Source: an uncultured Acetatifactor sp. (lineage in GTDB: Bacteria; Bacillota; Clostridia; Lachnospirales; Lachnospiraceae). From it: a DNA stretch of 56,010 nucleotides. This document shows, piece after piece, positions 43,196 to 51,768 of this stretch; position 1 is the stretch's first letter; the number at the start of each line of letters is the position of its first letter. The stretch is from NCBI RefSeq assembly GCF_910585425.1, contig NZ_CAJUCP010000035.1:1-56010 (forward strand), given 5' to 3'. The position numbers and the translations under genes are program-made. Under the pieces are notes generated by a model that searched no databases, was not told where the DNA came from, and worked only from the letters and a program-made list of their open reading frames with translations.

Positions 43196-43624
43196 CTAAA
43201 AAGCGGCTCCTTCACTATCTTCTTTTCGTGACTCTTCTGACTGCTCTGCAATATACTTCTTAATTGCTTCTTCTGTCAGATTGCCTATTGTTGCTACGTA
43301 GTACCCTCTTGCCCAGAATGCTTTGTTCCACTTATTCTGCAATTCCGGATGCCTGTCATAAATCATCAGGGTACTTTTCCCTTTTAAGTATCCCATGAAG
43401 CTCGAGACACTCATCTTCGGCGGTATGCTTATGCACAAGTGTGCGTGATCTATGCATACCGCTCCTGAAACTATTTCAACCCCTTTATACCCGCACAGTG
43501 TCTGAATGATCTCCCGTACATCGGTTCTTACCTGGCCATACAGCTTCTTTTTTCTGTATTTTGGGATGAAAACAATATGATACTGGCATTTCCATGTAGT
43601 ATGTGATAAACTTTTCTTGTCCAT
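43196..43624 (-). CDS. tnpA: IS200-type Y1 transposase
   Basis: A 142-residue HUH single-strand transposase. The HUH motif is in CIDHAHLCISIPP (His-Ala-His, about 58-70), and the catalytic Tyr is in WARGYYVATIGN (about 107-118). KYRKKKLYGQVRTDV and SSFMGYLKGKSTLMI are typical family stretches. Length is normal. The Shine-Dalgarno AGGAGG, six bases before the ATG, lies in the arm of a strong hairpin (see the neighbouring entry), so translation should be low. Confidence 0.95.
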   Translation of the reverse strand: MDKKSLSHTTWKCQYHIVFIPKYRKKKLYGQVRTDVREIIQTLCGYKGVEIVSGAVCIDHAHLCISIPPKMSVSSFMGYLKGKSTLMIYDRHPELQNKWNKAFWARGYYVATIGNLTEEAIKKYIAEQSEESRKEDSEGAAF

Positions 43625-43630
43625 GTGGAC

Positions 43631-43686
43631 GCCTCCTGTTCTTTGAGTTTGGCTTGCGACACCTTACTCATTGTATCACAGGAGGC
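43631..43686 (-). promoter_or_regulatory. hairpin that hides the tnpA ribosome site
   Basis: GCCTCCTGT and ACAGGAGGC pair as the outer stem of the tnpA leader (43631-43639 with 43678-43686), with the Shine-Dalgarno as the 3' arm on the minus strand. Read on the plus strand the same hairpin is followed by six T and would act as a terminator. The inner part carries GCTTGCGACACC (43652-43663), whose complement is at 43167-43178 on the other side of tnpA. Confidence 0.8.
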
Positions 43687-43760
43687 TTTTTTATGATATC
43701 CTCTCCGCTTCCGCTTACTCTATTCTCCCCAGCATAGCTGGGGGATTAGGGTTTTCATTC

Positions 43761-45358
43761 ATACTTGAGAGTTGAAAGTTTTCAATAAAAGAATAGCGCT
43801 TATAGTATGGATTATAGTATTCTTTAATCACCACAAAGAAAGAGATACCATCCAACCAGAAGTGCTATTCACTGTATGAGTTTACCATACTTTCTGGTGG
43901 ATGACCATACATTATGCTAAATTTTATTGAAAACATTCTATGCCACTTTGAAACCTGTTTTTCCCGCAAATCCGCTTTCCGCTGGTTTGTCGTCATAACT
44001 GTAGGGCTTATGCTCCGCTCCGATAAGCTTGGGGTCACCTCCATAATCCGTGACCTTGCGCTCCATCCTGGCTGTTACGATTCCATGCTGCATTTCTTCA
44101 GGGCATCCTCCTGGTCGCTGGAGGAGATCCGGAAACGCTGGTTCTGTGCCGTAAAGCAGTATGCGCCCCTTTATAAAGAAGGGAACCTCCATGTCCTTGT
44201 GGGCGATGGCGTCAAGCAGTCCAAGGAAGGGCGGCGCATGCCGGGGGTAAAGAAGCTTTTCCAGGAATCGGAGAATTCCGCGAAACCGGAATTCATCCAC
44301 GGCCATATGTTCGGCGGCCTTGGCATCCTGGCCGGCAGTGTCCGCAGATGGGCCTGCATCCCTTTAAGCATCCGGCTCCATGACGGGCTCCAGGCTGCCA
44401 GGGAATGGAAAGGGGCATCTATTTCGGCTGCTTCCCATGTAGTCCAGATGGTGGAGGACGCCTGGCACGCTGCCCATACCTTTGGGGACTCCCTGCTCCT
44501 GCTGGACAGGTATTTCCTTACAGTGCCAGCCCTTGAGAAGCTGAAGGCCCTCAATGACAGCGGAAGCGTACGTATGGAGATCGTCACAAAAGCGAAAAAG
44601 CCCTGCACTGCATACCAGAAGCCCGGCCCCCGCAAGCCCGTGAGGGGACGGCCGCCTGAAAAGGGGGCCGCTGTCCACCTGAAGGAGCTGTCTCTCTCCC
44701 ATGAAGGGCAGTTCCAGGAGACGCAGATGGAGCTCTATGGCAAAAAGGAGAGAATCCGTTATTACTGCACTGATCTGCTGTGGGGCCAGAAACTGTACCA
44801 GGAGCTGCGGTTCGTACTGGTAGAGATGGGCGGGATCCAAAGCATCCTGGCCAGCACCAGCCTGGCGCTGGACCCGCTGTCCATTATCCGGCTCTACAGC
44901 TACAGGTTCCGGATTGAATGTACATTCCGTGAACTGAAGCAGCAGATTGGGGCATTCTGCTATCACTTCTGGTCAAAGTGCATGCCAAAGCTGAGCTATT
45001 ACCAGAAGAAAGGGGAGCCTACGCCCATGGAGCAGGTGGAAGGTGAAGAGCCACGCCAGAAAGTGCTGGAAGCTGTCCGTGCCATTGAGGTGCATATGGC
45101 ACTGTCCTGCATTGCGATGGGGATTCTACAGAGCATTTCCATCCACTTTGCCGGGAAGGTAAGTTCCGGCCAGATCCGCTACCAGAGGACACCGTCCAGG
45201 GGAAGGGTCTCTGAGGCGACACTCATGCATTTTTTCCGCCTTTTAGGGAAAAGCCCGAATTATGCATAACGCAGATAATTCAGGGACTACCGGAAGCGCC
45301 AGAAGAACCGTGGGATTGTCTGGCTTCTTAGTAGTAAAAACTTTCAACTCTCAAGTAT
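43761..45358 (+). mobile_element. IS4-superfamily insertion sequence
   Basis: A 1598-bp element bounded by 22-bp perfect inverted repeats (43761-43782 and 45337-45358; outer bases ATACTTGAGAGTTGAAAG). One complete transposase gene lies inside. Flanking bases CATTC and CATAC agree at four of five positions, so a 5-bp target duplication is possible but not certain. It has the GC-rich composition of the left half of the window while lying next to the AT-rich capsule operon. Confidence 0.92.
43914..45269 (+). CDS. IS4-superfamily DDE transposase
   Basis: A 451-residue transposase. The catalytic Asp residues are in HVLVGDGVKQ (about 96) and LLLLDRYF (about 198); the catalytic Glu is in the YREK signature YSYRFRIECTFRELK (spacing Y-2-R-3-E-6-K, about 329-343), which defines the IS4 superfamily. 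The gene is full-length with no frameshift, so the element may still be active. The usual start is uncertain by a few codons because no strong ribosome site is seen. Confidence 0.92.
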   Translation: MLNFIENILCHFETCFSRKSAFRWFVVITVGLMLRSDKLGVTSIIRDLALHPGCYDSMLHFFRASSWSLEEIRKRWFCAVKQYAPLYKEGNLHVLVGDGVKQSKEGRRMPGVKKLFQESENSAKPEFIHGHMFGGLGILAGSVRRWACIPLSIRLHDGLQAAREWKGASISAASHVVQMVEDAWHAAHTFGDSLLLLDRYFLTVPALEKLKALNDSGSVRMEIVTKAKKPCTAYQKPGPRKPVRGRPPEKGAAVHLKELSLSHEGQFQETQMELYGKKERIRYYCTDLLWGQKLYQELRFVLVEMGGIQSILASTSLALDPLSIIRLYSYRFRIECTFRELKQQIGAFCYHFWSKCMPKLSYYQKKGEPTPMEQVEGEEPRQKVLEAVRAIEVHMALSCIAMGILQSISIHFAGKVSSGQIRYQRTPSRGRVSEATLMHFFRLLGKSPNYA

Positions 45359-46890
45359 CATACATATCTTTTGAGAGAAACCTTTATTCGCTTTACAAAG
45401 AAACACAAATGTTCATTTTTTATAAAAAACAAAACAAATAAAATTATAGATATAAAAAAACACGCAAACGCTTCTCTAAAAAAAGAAATCCATCCAAAAC
45501 TGGTAGCATGAAAAATCATTGATAGTATATAAATATCAATAAAACTTATAATAAGCATTTTAATATTCAAAAGAAGTATTTTTTTAGGAAATCTTTTAAA
45601 TACGAACCTATATAATAAGTAGTATTGTCTCCAGTAATATGTTAATCCACCCGAAATTACAGTTCCAAGAAAAACACCTGTTATCCCCAAATAATGCACT
45701 AAAATAATAGATATCACTATATTCAAAATAGCTTCAATTAAAGGACGAATTTTATCTCTGACATATAAGCCTGTTGCATTAATAAAGCAACCATTCGCAC
45801 AATTCGAAGACTGGAGAAAAAATTGAATACATAATGCAGCAACTACTTGCTTTGTTAAGAGATAATCTTGTCCTTGCCAATTATTTATAAATGGATTAAT
45901 TAAAATATAGATACATATTGTACTTATCCATGACATAAAAAGATTAAAAAACTGTAAATGAAGATATAATTCCTCATTTTTATCTTCTGAAACATTTACA
46001 TTAAAACTTCCAATTGAAGACGTAACATTTGAAAAAATAGAACTAAATAGATTCACCACTGACGATATAATGAAACTATAATTTGAATATATCCCTACCA
46101 TACTGAGAGAAAAAAATTTTGAAATCAATATACTGTCTGTACTTGTTACAACAACACCACCAATTTTATGACATAGACCTGCAAGAGTCTCTTTAAACAG
46201 TTCAAATGTCTCTTTTCGAGGCAACTTATTAGTTTTAGCAAAAACATCCTTATATTTTCGAGAAATATATCTGCTATAGGAAATATGTAATATAATTTGT
46301 ACAAAGATACCACCTAAAACAACCAACGTATAGTTACTTGACGAGATTAATACGACAATCTTTATAATACTAATCAAGCTATTACTGAAAAGGGTAAATA
46401 AAGACGCAATGTATCCCTTTTGATCAGCCGTTATCAATATTTGCTTATATGTACAAAAATAACTAGCAGCACTTTGAATAACAAATAATTCAAATACTAT
46501 ATATGCATTTACATCTGCGGGAACCTCATTCAAATCAACAATCATATGAATTATGGATAAAAATGTTGTCCCAAGCACACATACCACTACACCTATGGAA
46601 TTATATACTTTCTTATATAAATTTAAATAAGCCGCAACCTCGTCTAAATCTTCACTTCGAATCGGTCTGTATAGTCTATATGATATTATGGTAGCAATTC
46701 CTAAATCCATTAATGAAAAAATCTGTAATATATTATTAAATAATCCATTTATTCCTATATACTCTTTCCCCAAAAACATAAGAAAAACAGTCCTATAGCC
46801 AAACTGTATTAAAATCGATCCCAAATTACAAATTGCCCCAGAAAACGATGATTTTAATACGTTCATTGTCCTATCTTGCTTATTAAACAT
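45358..46890 (-). CDS. polysaccharide flippase (Wzx-like)
   Basis: A 510-residue membrane protein with about fourteen hydrophobic segments of the MATE/Wzx type (ILIQFGYRTVFLMFLGKEYIGINGLFNNIL at the start in pieces; LMDLGIATIISYRLYRPI). It moves lipid-linked repeat units across the membrane. Length is normal. Its stop codon lies exactly at the inverted repeat of the IS4-type element: TG from the gene and A from the element. The sequence on the other side of the element also begins with A, so the original stop was probably the same. AAAGGAG precedes the ATG, which overlaps the previous stop (TAATG). Confidence 0.9.
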   Translation of the reverse strand: MFNKQDRTMNVLKSSFSGAICNLGSILIQFGYRTVFLMFLGKEYIGINGLFNNILQIFSLMDLGIATIISYRLYRPIRSEDLDEVAAYLNLYKKVYNSIGVVVCVLGTTFLSIIHMIVDLNEVPADVNAYIVFELFVIQSAASYFCTYKQILITADQKGYIASLFTLFSNSLISIIKIVVLISSSNYTLVVLGGIFVQIILHISYSRYISRKYKDVFAKTNKLPRKETFELFKETLAGLCHKIGGVVVTSTDSILISKFFSLSMVGIYSNYSFIISSVVNLFSSIFSNVTSSIGSFNVNVSEDKNEELYLHLQFFNLFMSWISTICIYILINPFINNWQGQDYLLTKQVVAALCIQFFLQSSNCANGCFINATGLYVRDKIRPLIEAILNIVISIILVHYLGITGVFLGTVISGGLTYYWRQYYLLYRFVFKRFPKKILLLNIKMLIISFIDIYILSMIFHATSFGWISFFREAFACFFISIILFVLFFIKNEHLCFFVKRIKVSLKRYV

Positions 46891-47777
46891 TAAATGCTCC
46901 TTTCAATCCGTATCCATTCATTAGGACAAATATTTTTCATTGTTTTTCCATTTATCCATTTTTGAGGTGCCACAATGATTTTATCACTATTTCTGTTCAG
47001 ATATGCTCCCCACCAGCTAAATGAACTATTCGCTATAATGTTATGTTTACATTGACTCATTAAATACATTTCCACCCAATCTGGTGTCCCCTCATTTAAA
47101 TAATTTTTTGCAAAATAATAATCACATTTAATAGTTTGAAGAATACTCTGACTATATTCACAATCATTAGTAAAGACTAAAAGGCTAGAAATTCCAGTTT
47201 TATTTTGCACATAATCAATTGCAGATTTATAGTATGCACTCGAGCATACTCCTCCAAAAAGTTTCTGATTCTCCTCATTTAAATAATCTCCACCCCTTAT
47301 ATGAATGCTTATAAATGAATTTTTCTTCATGAATCTATTAATACTACTAAGTGAAGTATTCCCTAAATTAAACTTAAAATCCTGAAGCACTTCCTCCTTT
47401 ATATCATCCCAATACATTTCCGTTTGCCAAAACCCCTCAACAAAGCAATTCGACAGTTTTAATACATTGGAATCGAATTTTCCCTCAGAAATCTCTTGAA
47501 AAACATTCTTCTTATATGGATAAACTTTTTGACATATTTTTTCTAATATATTTCTATTATCTGCTTTTTGATTTAATTGCATCGCATATTCGGCAGCCAT
47601 GTTTGTATTGAGCTTAATCCCCTGAAAAGCTTCTTCTAGTTTTAAAGGCATAACTTTTCTATCATCATAGAAGCTTATTTCTGCATATGTTTCCTTTCCT
47701 AATTGCATATATTTTTTATATAATGCATATTGAAACATCTGATTGCCTAATCCACCTTTAAACTTTACAATTATCAT
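46890..47777 (-). CDS. GT11-type alpha-1,2-fucosyltransferase
   Basis: A 295-residue cytosolic glycosyltransferase. The GT11 motifs are clear: KFKGGLGNQMFQYALY at the N-terminus, FISIHIRGGDYL (about 155-166) in the donor site and NIIANSSFSWWGAYLN (about 244-259). These enzymes move fucose from GDP-fucose, usually onto galactose; a related sugar is possible. No GDP-fucose synthesis gene is in the window, so the donor must come from elsewhere. Confidence 0.92.
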   Translation of the reverse strand: MIIVKFKGGLGNQMFQYALYKKYMQLGKETYAEISFYDDRKVMPLKLEEAFQGIKLNTNMAAEYAMQLNQKADNRNILEKICQKVYPYKKNVFQEISEGKFDSNVLKLSNCFVEGFWQTEMYWDDIKEEVLQDFKFNLGNTSLSSINRFMKKNSFISIHIRGGDYLNEENQKLFGGVCSSAYYKSAIDYVQNKTGISSLLVFTNDCEYSQSILQTIKCDYYFAKNYLNEGTPDWVEMYLMSQCKHNIIANSSFSWWGAYLNRNSDKIIVAPQKWINGKTMKNICPNEWIRIERSI

Positions 47778-48853
47778 TGTATATGTTCCGTAACCTTTTT
47801 AAATAATCTGAATATCAAAAACTTCGATATGAATTGTTTGGAATTATTTTCAATTTCTTTGACTATATCTTTCATCTTACTTTTTATTATTCTTTTTTGA
47901 TGCATTCTATCAACATATCTGATATATTTACGATATTGATTATCAAAAAAAAGACTTTCTATCCTGCAATCTGGTTTATATCCTGAAAAACAAAGATTCC
48001 AAATTTCAGATTTTTTTATTTCTATGAAAGTATGAATTAACTGATTTTCATCAAGTGAACCACAAGTGATAATCCCCTCTATACATCTTTTGTAGTCTGT
48101 CCAAAATTCTGTCTGTAACTGTTCAATAGTACGCATCTGAAGGAACTCAGGCAGAAATGCAATCATTTCAGAAATCTTTTTTTCCAAACATTCAACTCCA
48201 TTTGCATCGTATTTGGTTGTAAGTGAATTCAATCGTCCAACAGTATATATATATTCCATATTGGGGATTATGCCAATTCTTGCACATTGCTTAATATAGT
48301 GCAAGTTAAAAACCAAATCCTCTCCTAAAGACATATCTTCTGGAAAGAAAGTCTCTATTTTACTTTTAATAAACATTTTATTCCATGGCGGATTCAGATA
48401 TGTAGTATGGTAAAATAGAGCAAAATCTGAAGTCAACTTATCTAAAGCCAATATCTGAAAAGGCAACTTTTTTTCAGTCAAGCCGTCACTGCTATGATAC
48501 CCACACATGACCAAATCTAAATCATTTTCTTTCAGTGTTCTCAACAAACAGTTTGTCGCATTTATCTCCAATGCATCATCAGCGTCAACAAATTGAATGT
48601 ATTTTCCATTTGAATATCTTATCCCATAATTCCTGGCTGAAGAAGCTCCTCCGTTCTTCTTATTTAAAACAACGATTCGCTTATCGTTTTGAGCCATCTT
48701 TTCAATAATTCCTAATGAATTATCCTTTGATCCGTCATTTACACATATAATCTGAAGATTTTCGTATGTTTGTTTTTGTACACTATTAATACACCTAATA
48801 ATAGCATTTTCTACATTATATACCGGAATAATAATACTAACCAAATCGCTCAA
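47774..48853 (-). CDS. GT2 family glycosyltransferase
   Basis: A 359-residue GT-A fold enzyme. SIIIPVYNVENAIIRCINS (about 6-24), CVNDGSKDNS (about 37-46), NGGASSARNYGI (about 67-78) and FVDADDALE (about 88-96; the DxD metal site) are all in place. About 220 residues of acceptor domain follow, with basic residues near the C-terminus that may contact the membrane. The gene overlaps the fucosyltransferase start by 4 nt. The sugar cannot be told from sequence. Confidence 0.92.
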   Translation of the reverse strand: MSDLVSIIIPVYNVENAIIRCINSVQKQTYENLQIICVNDGSKDNSLGIIEKMAQNDKRIVVLNKKNGGASSARNYGIRYSNGKYIQFVDADDALEINATNCLLRTLKENDLDLVMCGYHSSDGLTEKKLPFQILALDKLTSDFALFYHTTYLNPPWNKMFIKSKIETFFPEDMSLGEDLVFNLHYIKQCARIGIIPNMEYIYTVGRLNSLTTKYDANGVECLEKKISEMIAFLPEFLQMRTIEQLQTEFWTDYKRCIEGIITCGSLDENQLIHTFIEIKKSEIWNLCFSGYKPDCRIESLFFDNQYRKYIRYVDRMHQKRIIKSKMKDIVKEIENNSKQFISKFLIFRLFKKVTEHIQ

Positions 48854-48897
48854 ATGAATAACCTACCCTTCTGCGATTGTTGTATATCAGTAATTTT

Positions 48898-50391
48898 TCA
48901 CTCACGCAAGAACTTATTTATTCTTATAATTTTAGCAGGTACACCACCGACTATCGCATTTTGTGGCACATTCTTAGTAACCACTGACCCAGCAGCGACA
49001 ATAGCTCCATCACCAATCTGAACACCTTTAAGTATAACAGAATTCGCACCTATCCAAACATTATATCCGATAGTGACAGGTTCAGATATAAAACCGATTC
49101 CTGAAACATTATGGTCATGATCTACGATTACAACGTTATTTGCTATAGTGGTGTTCTTTCCAATTTTTATACAATCAACAGATGTAATCGAGACATTTTC
49201 ATTTAAAAACACATTGCCCTCTAGCAAAAGTTTTCCACCATCACATCGAATTGACGTGTTTTTTCTAAAATGATTATCTCGTCTAAGAATAAGCATTGAT
49301 TTTTTTCCAGAAATATAAATTCTATTATTCCCTTCAAAAAACTGTAAAAAGGAAATATTACACTGAGGCCGAATGTTCTTAAACAGTATTGGCCAGAAAC
49401 TTTTTAAATAATATGGAATCCATGTTCTCCTATTAACAATTTCTTTCAATAATCTGAAGCGTCCTAAATATACTCTAATCTTCTTTATTAGTTTTAATTT
49501 TCCTTTACAGATATTAATGAATGGAAAAATCAATTCGTCCATCACATTTTGTGGGATTCCATCAAATTGTTTATACCACTTCTCTGACCAATAATAAAAT
49601 TTGTAGTTCCACGGTTTTTCGCCCGAAGCATAGTGATAAATAATGGGGTTGGCAATAGATTTCTCATAGTTTTCACCAAGCATACAAGAATATAAATCTT
49701 TGTCTCGTAAACATGGAACCAAAATATTGCAATTTGCTTTTAGCAATTTGATATATGGAAAGCATAATTTATTGATTATATCTTGATCATTATACGTGAA
49801 CGAATTAATTGCTGCTTCTCTCCACATATCATCTTCCAATTTATCATTACGCATCTTTTCAAGATTTATCAAAAGAACTCCTGCATTGATATACTTTTCC
49901 AAGTTAGAAATGCCTAATTCACAGCATCTAGAATCATATACCGTTCTATTCTGTTCCGCAAGAAAAACATTTCTTACCCCTGCTACATAATTATCCCCTA
50001 AAGATTCAAAAAAAATATCAGCCACATCTCCAACAATAGCAATATCCGAATCTAAGTATAAGCATTTAGTATACTCATTTAGTAACGATGGCAGCGAGAA
50101 ACGATAGTAAGTGCTTTCTGTTATATGGGAAACTGCCTTGTCTTTTGATAATTTAAAACTTATACTATCTGTACTTATAATGACAAACGAAATCTTGCAA
50201 TTTTTGAATTGTTTCTCTATTGCATAAAACAGCTTTTGTTCTTTACAAGAATCTTTCATTAATATGAATATCTTATAAAAATAATTTGAACTACCATACT
50301 TTAAGACATTAAATGTAGCAATATAAGTTGGAGCTAGATAATTTTTATCTGAAGAAAAAGCTATAATAACATCTTTACTATCTTGTTTCAT
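48898..50391 (-). CDS. fusion of GT8 glycosyltransferase and hexapeptide acetyltransferase
   Basis: A 497-residue protein with two enzymes. Residues about 7-290 form a GT8 (LgtC-like) glycosyltransferase: VIIAFSSDKNYLAPTYIATF, CLYLDSDIAIVGDVADIFF (DxD, about 112-114), YINAGVLLINLEKMR and DQDIINKLCF. A basic linker (about 295-355) follows, then a left-handed beta-helix acyltransferase (about 370-497): VSITSVDCIKIGKNTTIANN, DHDHNVSGIG and NVWIGANSVILKGVQIGDGA. The second part resembles O-acetyltransferases of the NodL/maltose group. The same chain may add a sugar (glucose or galactose) and acetylate the product. Confidence 0.9.
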   Translation of the reverse strand: MKQDSKDVIIAFSSDKNYLAPTYIATFNVLKYGSSNYFYKIFILMKDSCKEQKLFYAIEKQFKNCKISFVIISTDSISFKLSKDKAVSHITESTYYRFSLPSLLNEYTKCLYLDSDIAIVGDVADIFFESLGDNYVAGVRNVFLAEQNRTVYDSRCCELGISNLEKYINAGVLLINLEKMRNDKLEDDMWREAAINSFTYNDQDIINKLCFPYIKLLKANCNILVPCLRDKDLYSCMLGENYEKSIANPIIYHYASGEKPWNYKFYYWSEKWYKQFDGIPQNVMDELIFPFINICKGKLKLIKKIRVYLGRFRLLKEIVNRRTWIPYYLKSFWPILFKNIRPQCNISFLQFFEGNNRIYISGKKSMLILRRDNHFRKNTSIRCDGGKLLLEGNVFLNENVSITSVDCIKIGKNTTIANNVVIVDHDHNVSGIGFISEPVTIGYNVWIGANSVILKGVQIGDGAIVAAGSVVTKNVPQNAIVGGVPAKIIRINKFLRE

Positions 50392-50446
50392 TTTATATTT
50401 CCTCCACTATTTTTATATCAAAAGCTTTATAATAGTTTTGGCCAAG

Positions 50447-51565
50447 TTAGATTGTTTCCCACTCCTCATATGCCACTCCCTCTAATACATCCGCAATCCT
50501 TTTAGATGCATTGCCATCACCATAAGGATTTATTGCATGAGCCATCTTTTCATATTCCTCCTCATCATCAAGTAGTTTTGTAAACCACTCATATATTGCC
50601 TCTTCTTTTGTGCCGACAAGCTTCAATGTGCCAGCCTTGACACCTTCTGGCCTTTCTGTAGTATTTCGCATTACGAGTACAGGTTTGCCATAGGCTGGGC
50701 ATTCTTCCTGTATCCCACCAGAATCAGTTAAACATAGATAGCACCTTGCTTCAAAATTATGGCAGTCAAATACTCCAATTGGTTCGATGATATGAATCCC
50801 CTTGCAATTGCTCAATTCCTCCTCAGCTGCTTTTCTGACAACCGGATTCATGTGAATCGGATACACCGCTTTTACATCCGGATGCTCATCAAGCACCCGA
50901 CGAATAGCCCGAAACATATTATACATTGGTGTACCAAGATTCTCTCTTCTATGTGCAGTAATAAAAATCATCCTAGCATCCCCAACCCAATCCAGTTCAG
51001 GATGACGATATCCTTCTACTACCGTATGATGCATTGCATCAATCACGGTGTTGCCAGTAACAAAAATATTATCTGGATTTTTCCCTTCTTTAATAAGATG
51101 CAATGCAGCCAATTTAGTAGGCGCAAAATGATACTGCGATATAATTCCAACTGCTTGACGGTTGAATTCTTCTGGATATGGAGAATAGATATTATAAGTG
51201 CGAAGCCCTGCCTCAACATGCCCAACGGGAATCTGAAGATAAAAACAAGCCAACGACGTTGCAAATGTAGTAGAAGTATCACCGTGGACAAGCACTACAT
51301 TTGGTCTGACGTTTTCTAAAACAGCCTTAATCTTGTTAAGTATATTTGTAGTGATATAGAAAAGGGTCTGCTCCTGCTTCATAATAGAAAAGTCATAATC
51401 AGGTATAACTCCAAATGTCGAGAGTACCTGATCAAGCATCTGGCGATGCTGTCCTGTAACCGTCACAATTGTCTCAATTGTGGGTCTACTTTTTAATTCA
51501 TTTACAAGCGGACACATTTTAATTGCTTCCGGCCTTGTACCAAAGACTACCATAATCTTTTTCAT
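50447..51565 (-). CDS. wecB: UDP-N-acetylglucosamine 2-epimerase (non-hydrolysing)
   Basis: A 372-residue cytosolic GT-B-fold enzyme that interconverts UDP-GlcNAc and UDP-ManNAc. Typical stretches are VVFGTRPEAIKMCPLV (start), VTGQHRQMLDQVLSTFGV, VHGDTSTTFATSLACFY, GHVEAGLRTYNIYSPYPEE, ITAHRRENLGTPM and LTDSGGIQEE with VMRNTTERPEG. All key residues (Asp, Glu and His of these motifs) are present. ManNAc is therefore a likely sugar or precursor in this polymer. GAGGAT precedes the ATG. Confidence 0.97.
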   Translation of the reverse strand: MKKIMVVFGTRPEAIKMCPLVNELKSRPTIETIVTVTGQHRQMLDQVLSTFGVIPDYDFSIMKQEQTLFYITTNILNKIKAVLENVRPNVVLVHGDTSTTFATSLACFYLQIPVGHVEAGLRTYNIYSPYPEEFNRQAVGIISQYHFAPTKLAALHLIKEGKNPDNIFVTGNTVIDAMHHTVVEGYRHPELDWVGDARMIFITAHRRENLGTPMYNMFRAIRRVLDEHPDVKAVYPIHMNPVVRKAAEEELSNCKGIHIIEPIGVFDCHNFEARCYLCLTDSGGIQEECPAYGKPVLVMRNTTERPEGVKAGTLKLVGTKEEAIYEWFTKLLDDEEEYEKMAHAINPYGDGNASKRIADVLEGVAYEEWETI

Positions 51566-51578
51566 CTCTAATTTATCC

Positions 51579-51752
51579 TCATATTATCCATTTGTATTTA
51601 TTTTCAAAACCATATACTTTAGATGTGAGTTTCAATATCTTCTGCCCATACTCTATTACGGCATCTACCTGTCCAGTTACTTTTCAAAATTTTGAGTTTA
51701 AATACTGTACCTTTTTATAATTTTCATCTGCATAATTAATCGCGTATATCAT
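51579..51752 (-). pseudogene. 5' fragment of a probable glycosyltransferase gene
   Basis: A 58-codon frame with one internal TGA (codon 23) reads MIYAINYADENYKKVQYLNS, then after the stop KVTGQVDAVIEYGQKILKL and FENKYKWII. The beginning resembles the N-terminus of capsule glycosyltransferases whose first strand ends in A-D. Nothing of the remaining domain is present; the next gene starts only 13 nt later. It is probably the stub left by a deletion or recombination in the cluster. Confidence 0.6.
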
Positions 51753-51768
51753 AAATCTATTTCTTATT

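Larger units (their letters stand above)
43090..43755 (-). mobile_element. IS200-type insertion sequence (ends approximate)
   Basis: A single tnpA gene is flanked by hairpins: a near-perfect palindrome at 43095-43117 (arms AACCCCCACTT) on one side and CCCCAGCATAGCTGGGG near 43718-43735 on the other, as in elements of the IS200/IS605 family, which lack inverted repeats and move as single strands. GC-rich hairpins at 43125-43140 and 43149-43177 lie between the left end and tnpA. There is no tnpB. Exact ends need comparison with an empty site. Confidence 0.8.

Noticed and set aside
51684..51686. In-frame TGA as a selenocysteine codon
   Set aside because: No SECIS-like stem is apparent after it, and the rest of the gene is missing, so decay is simpler.
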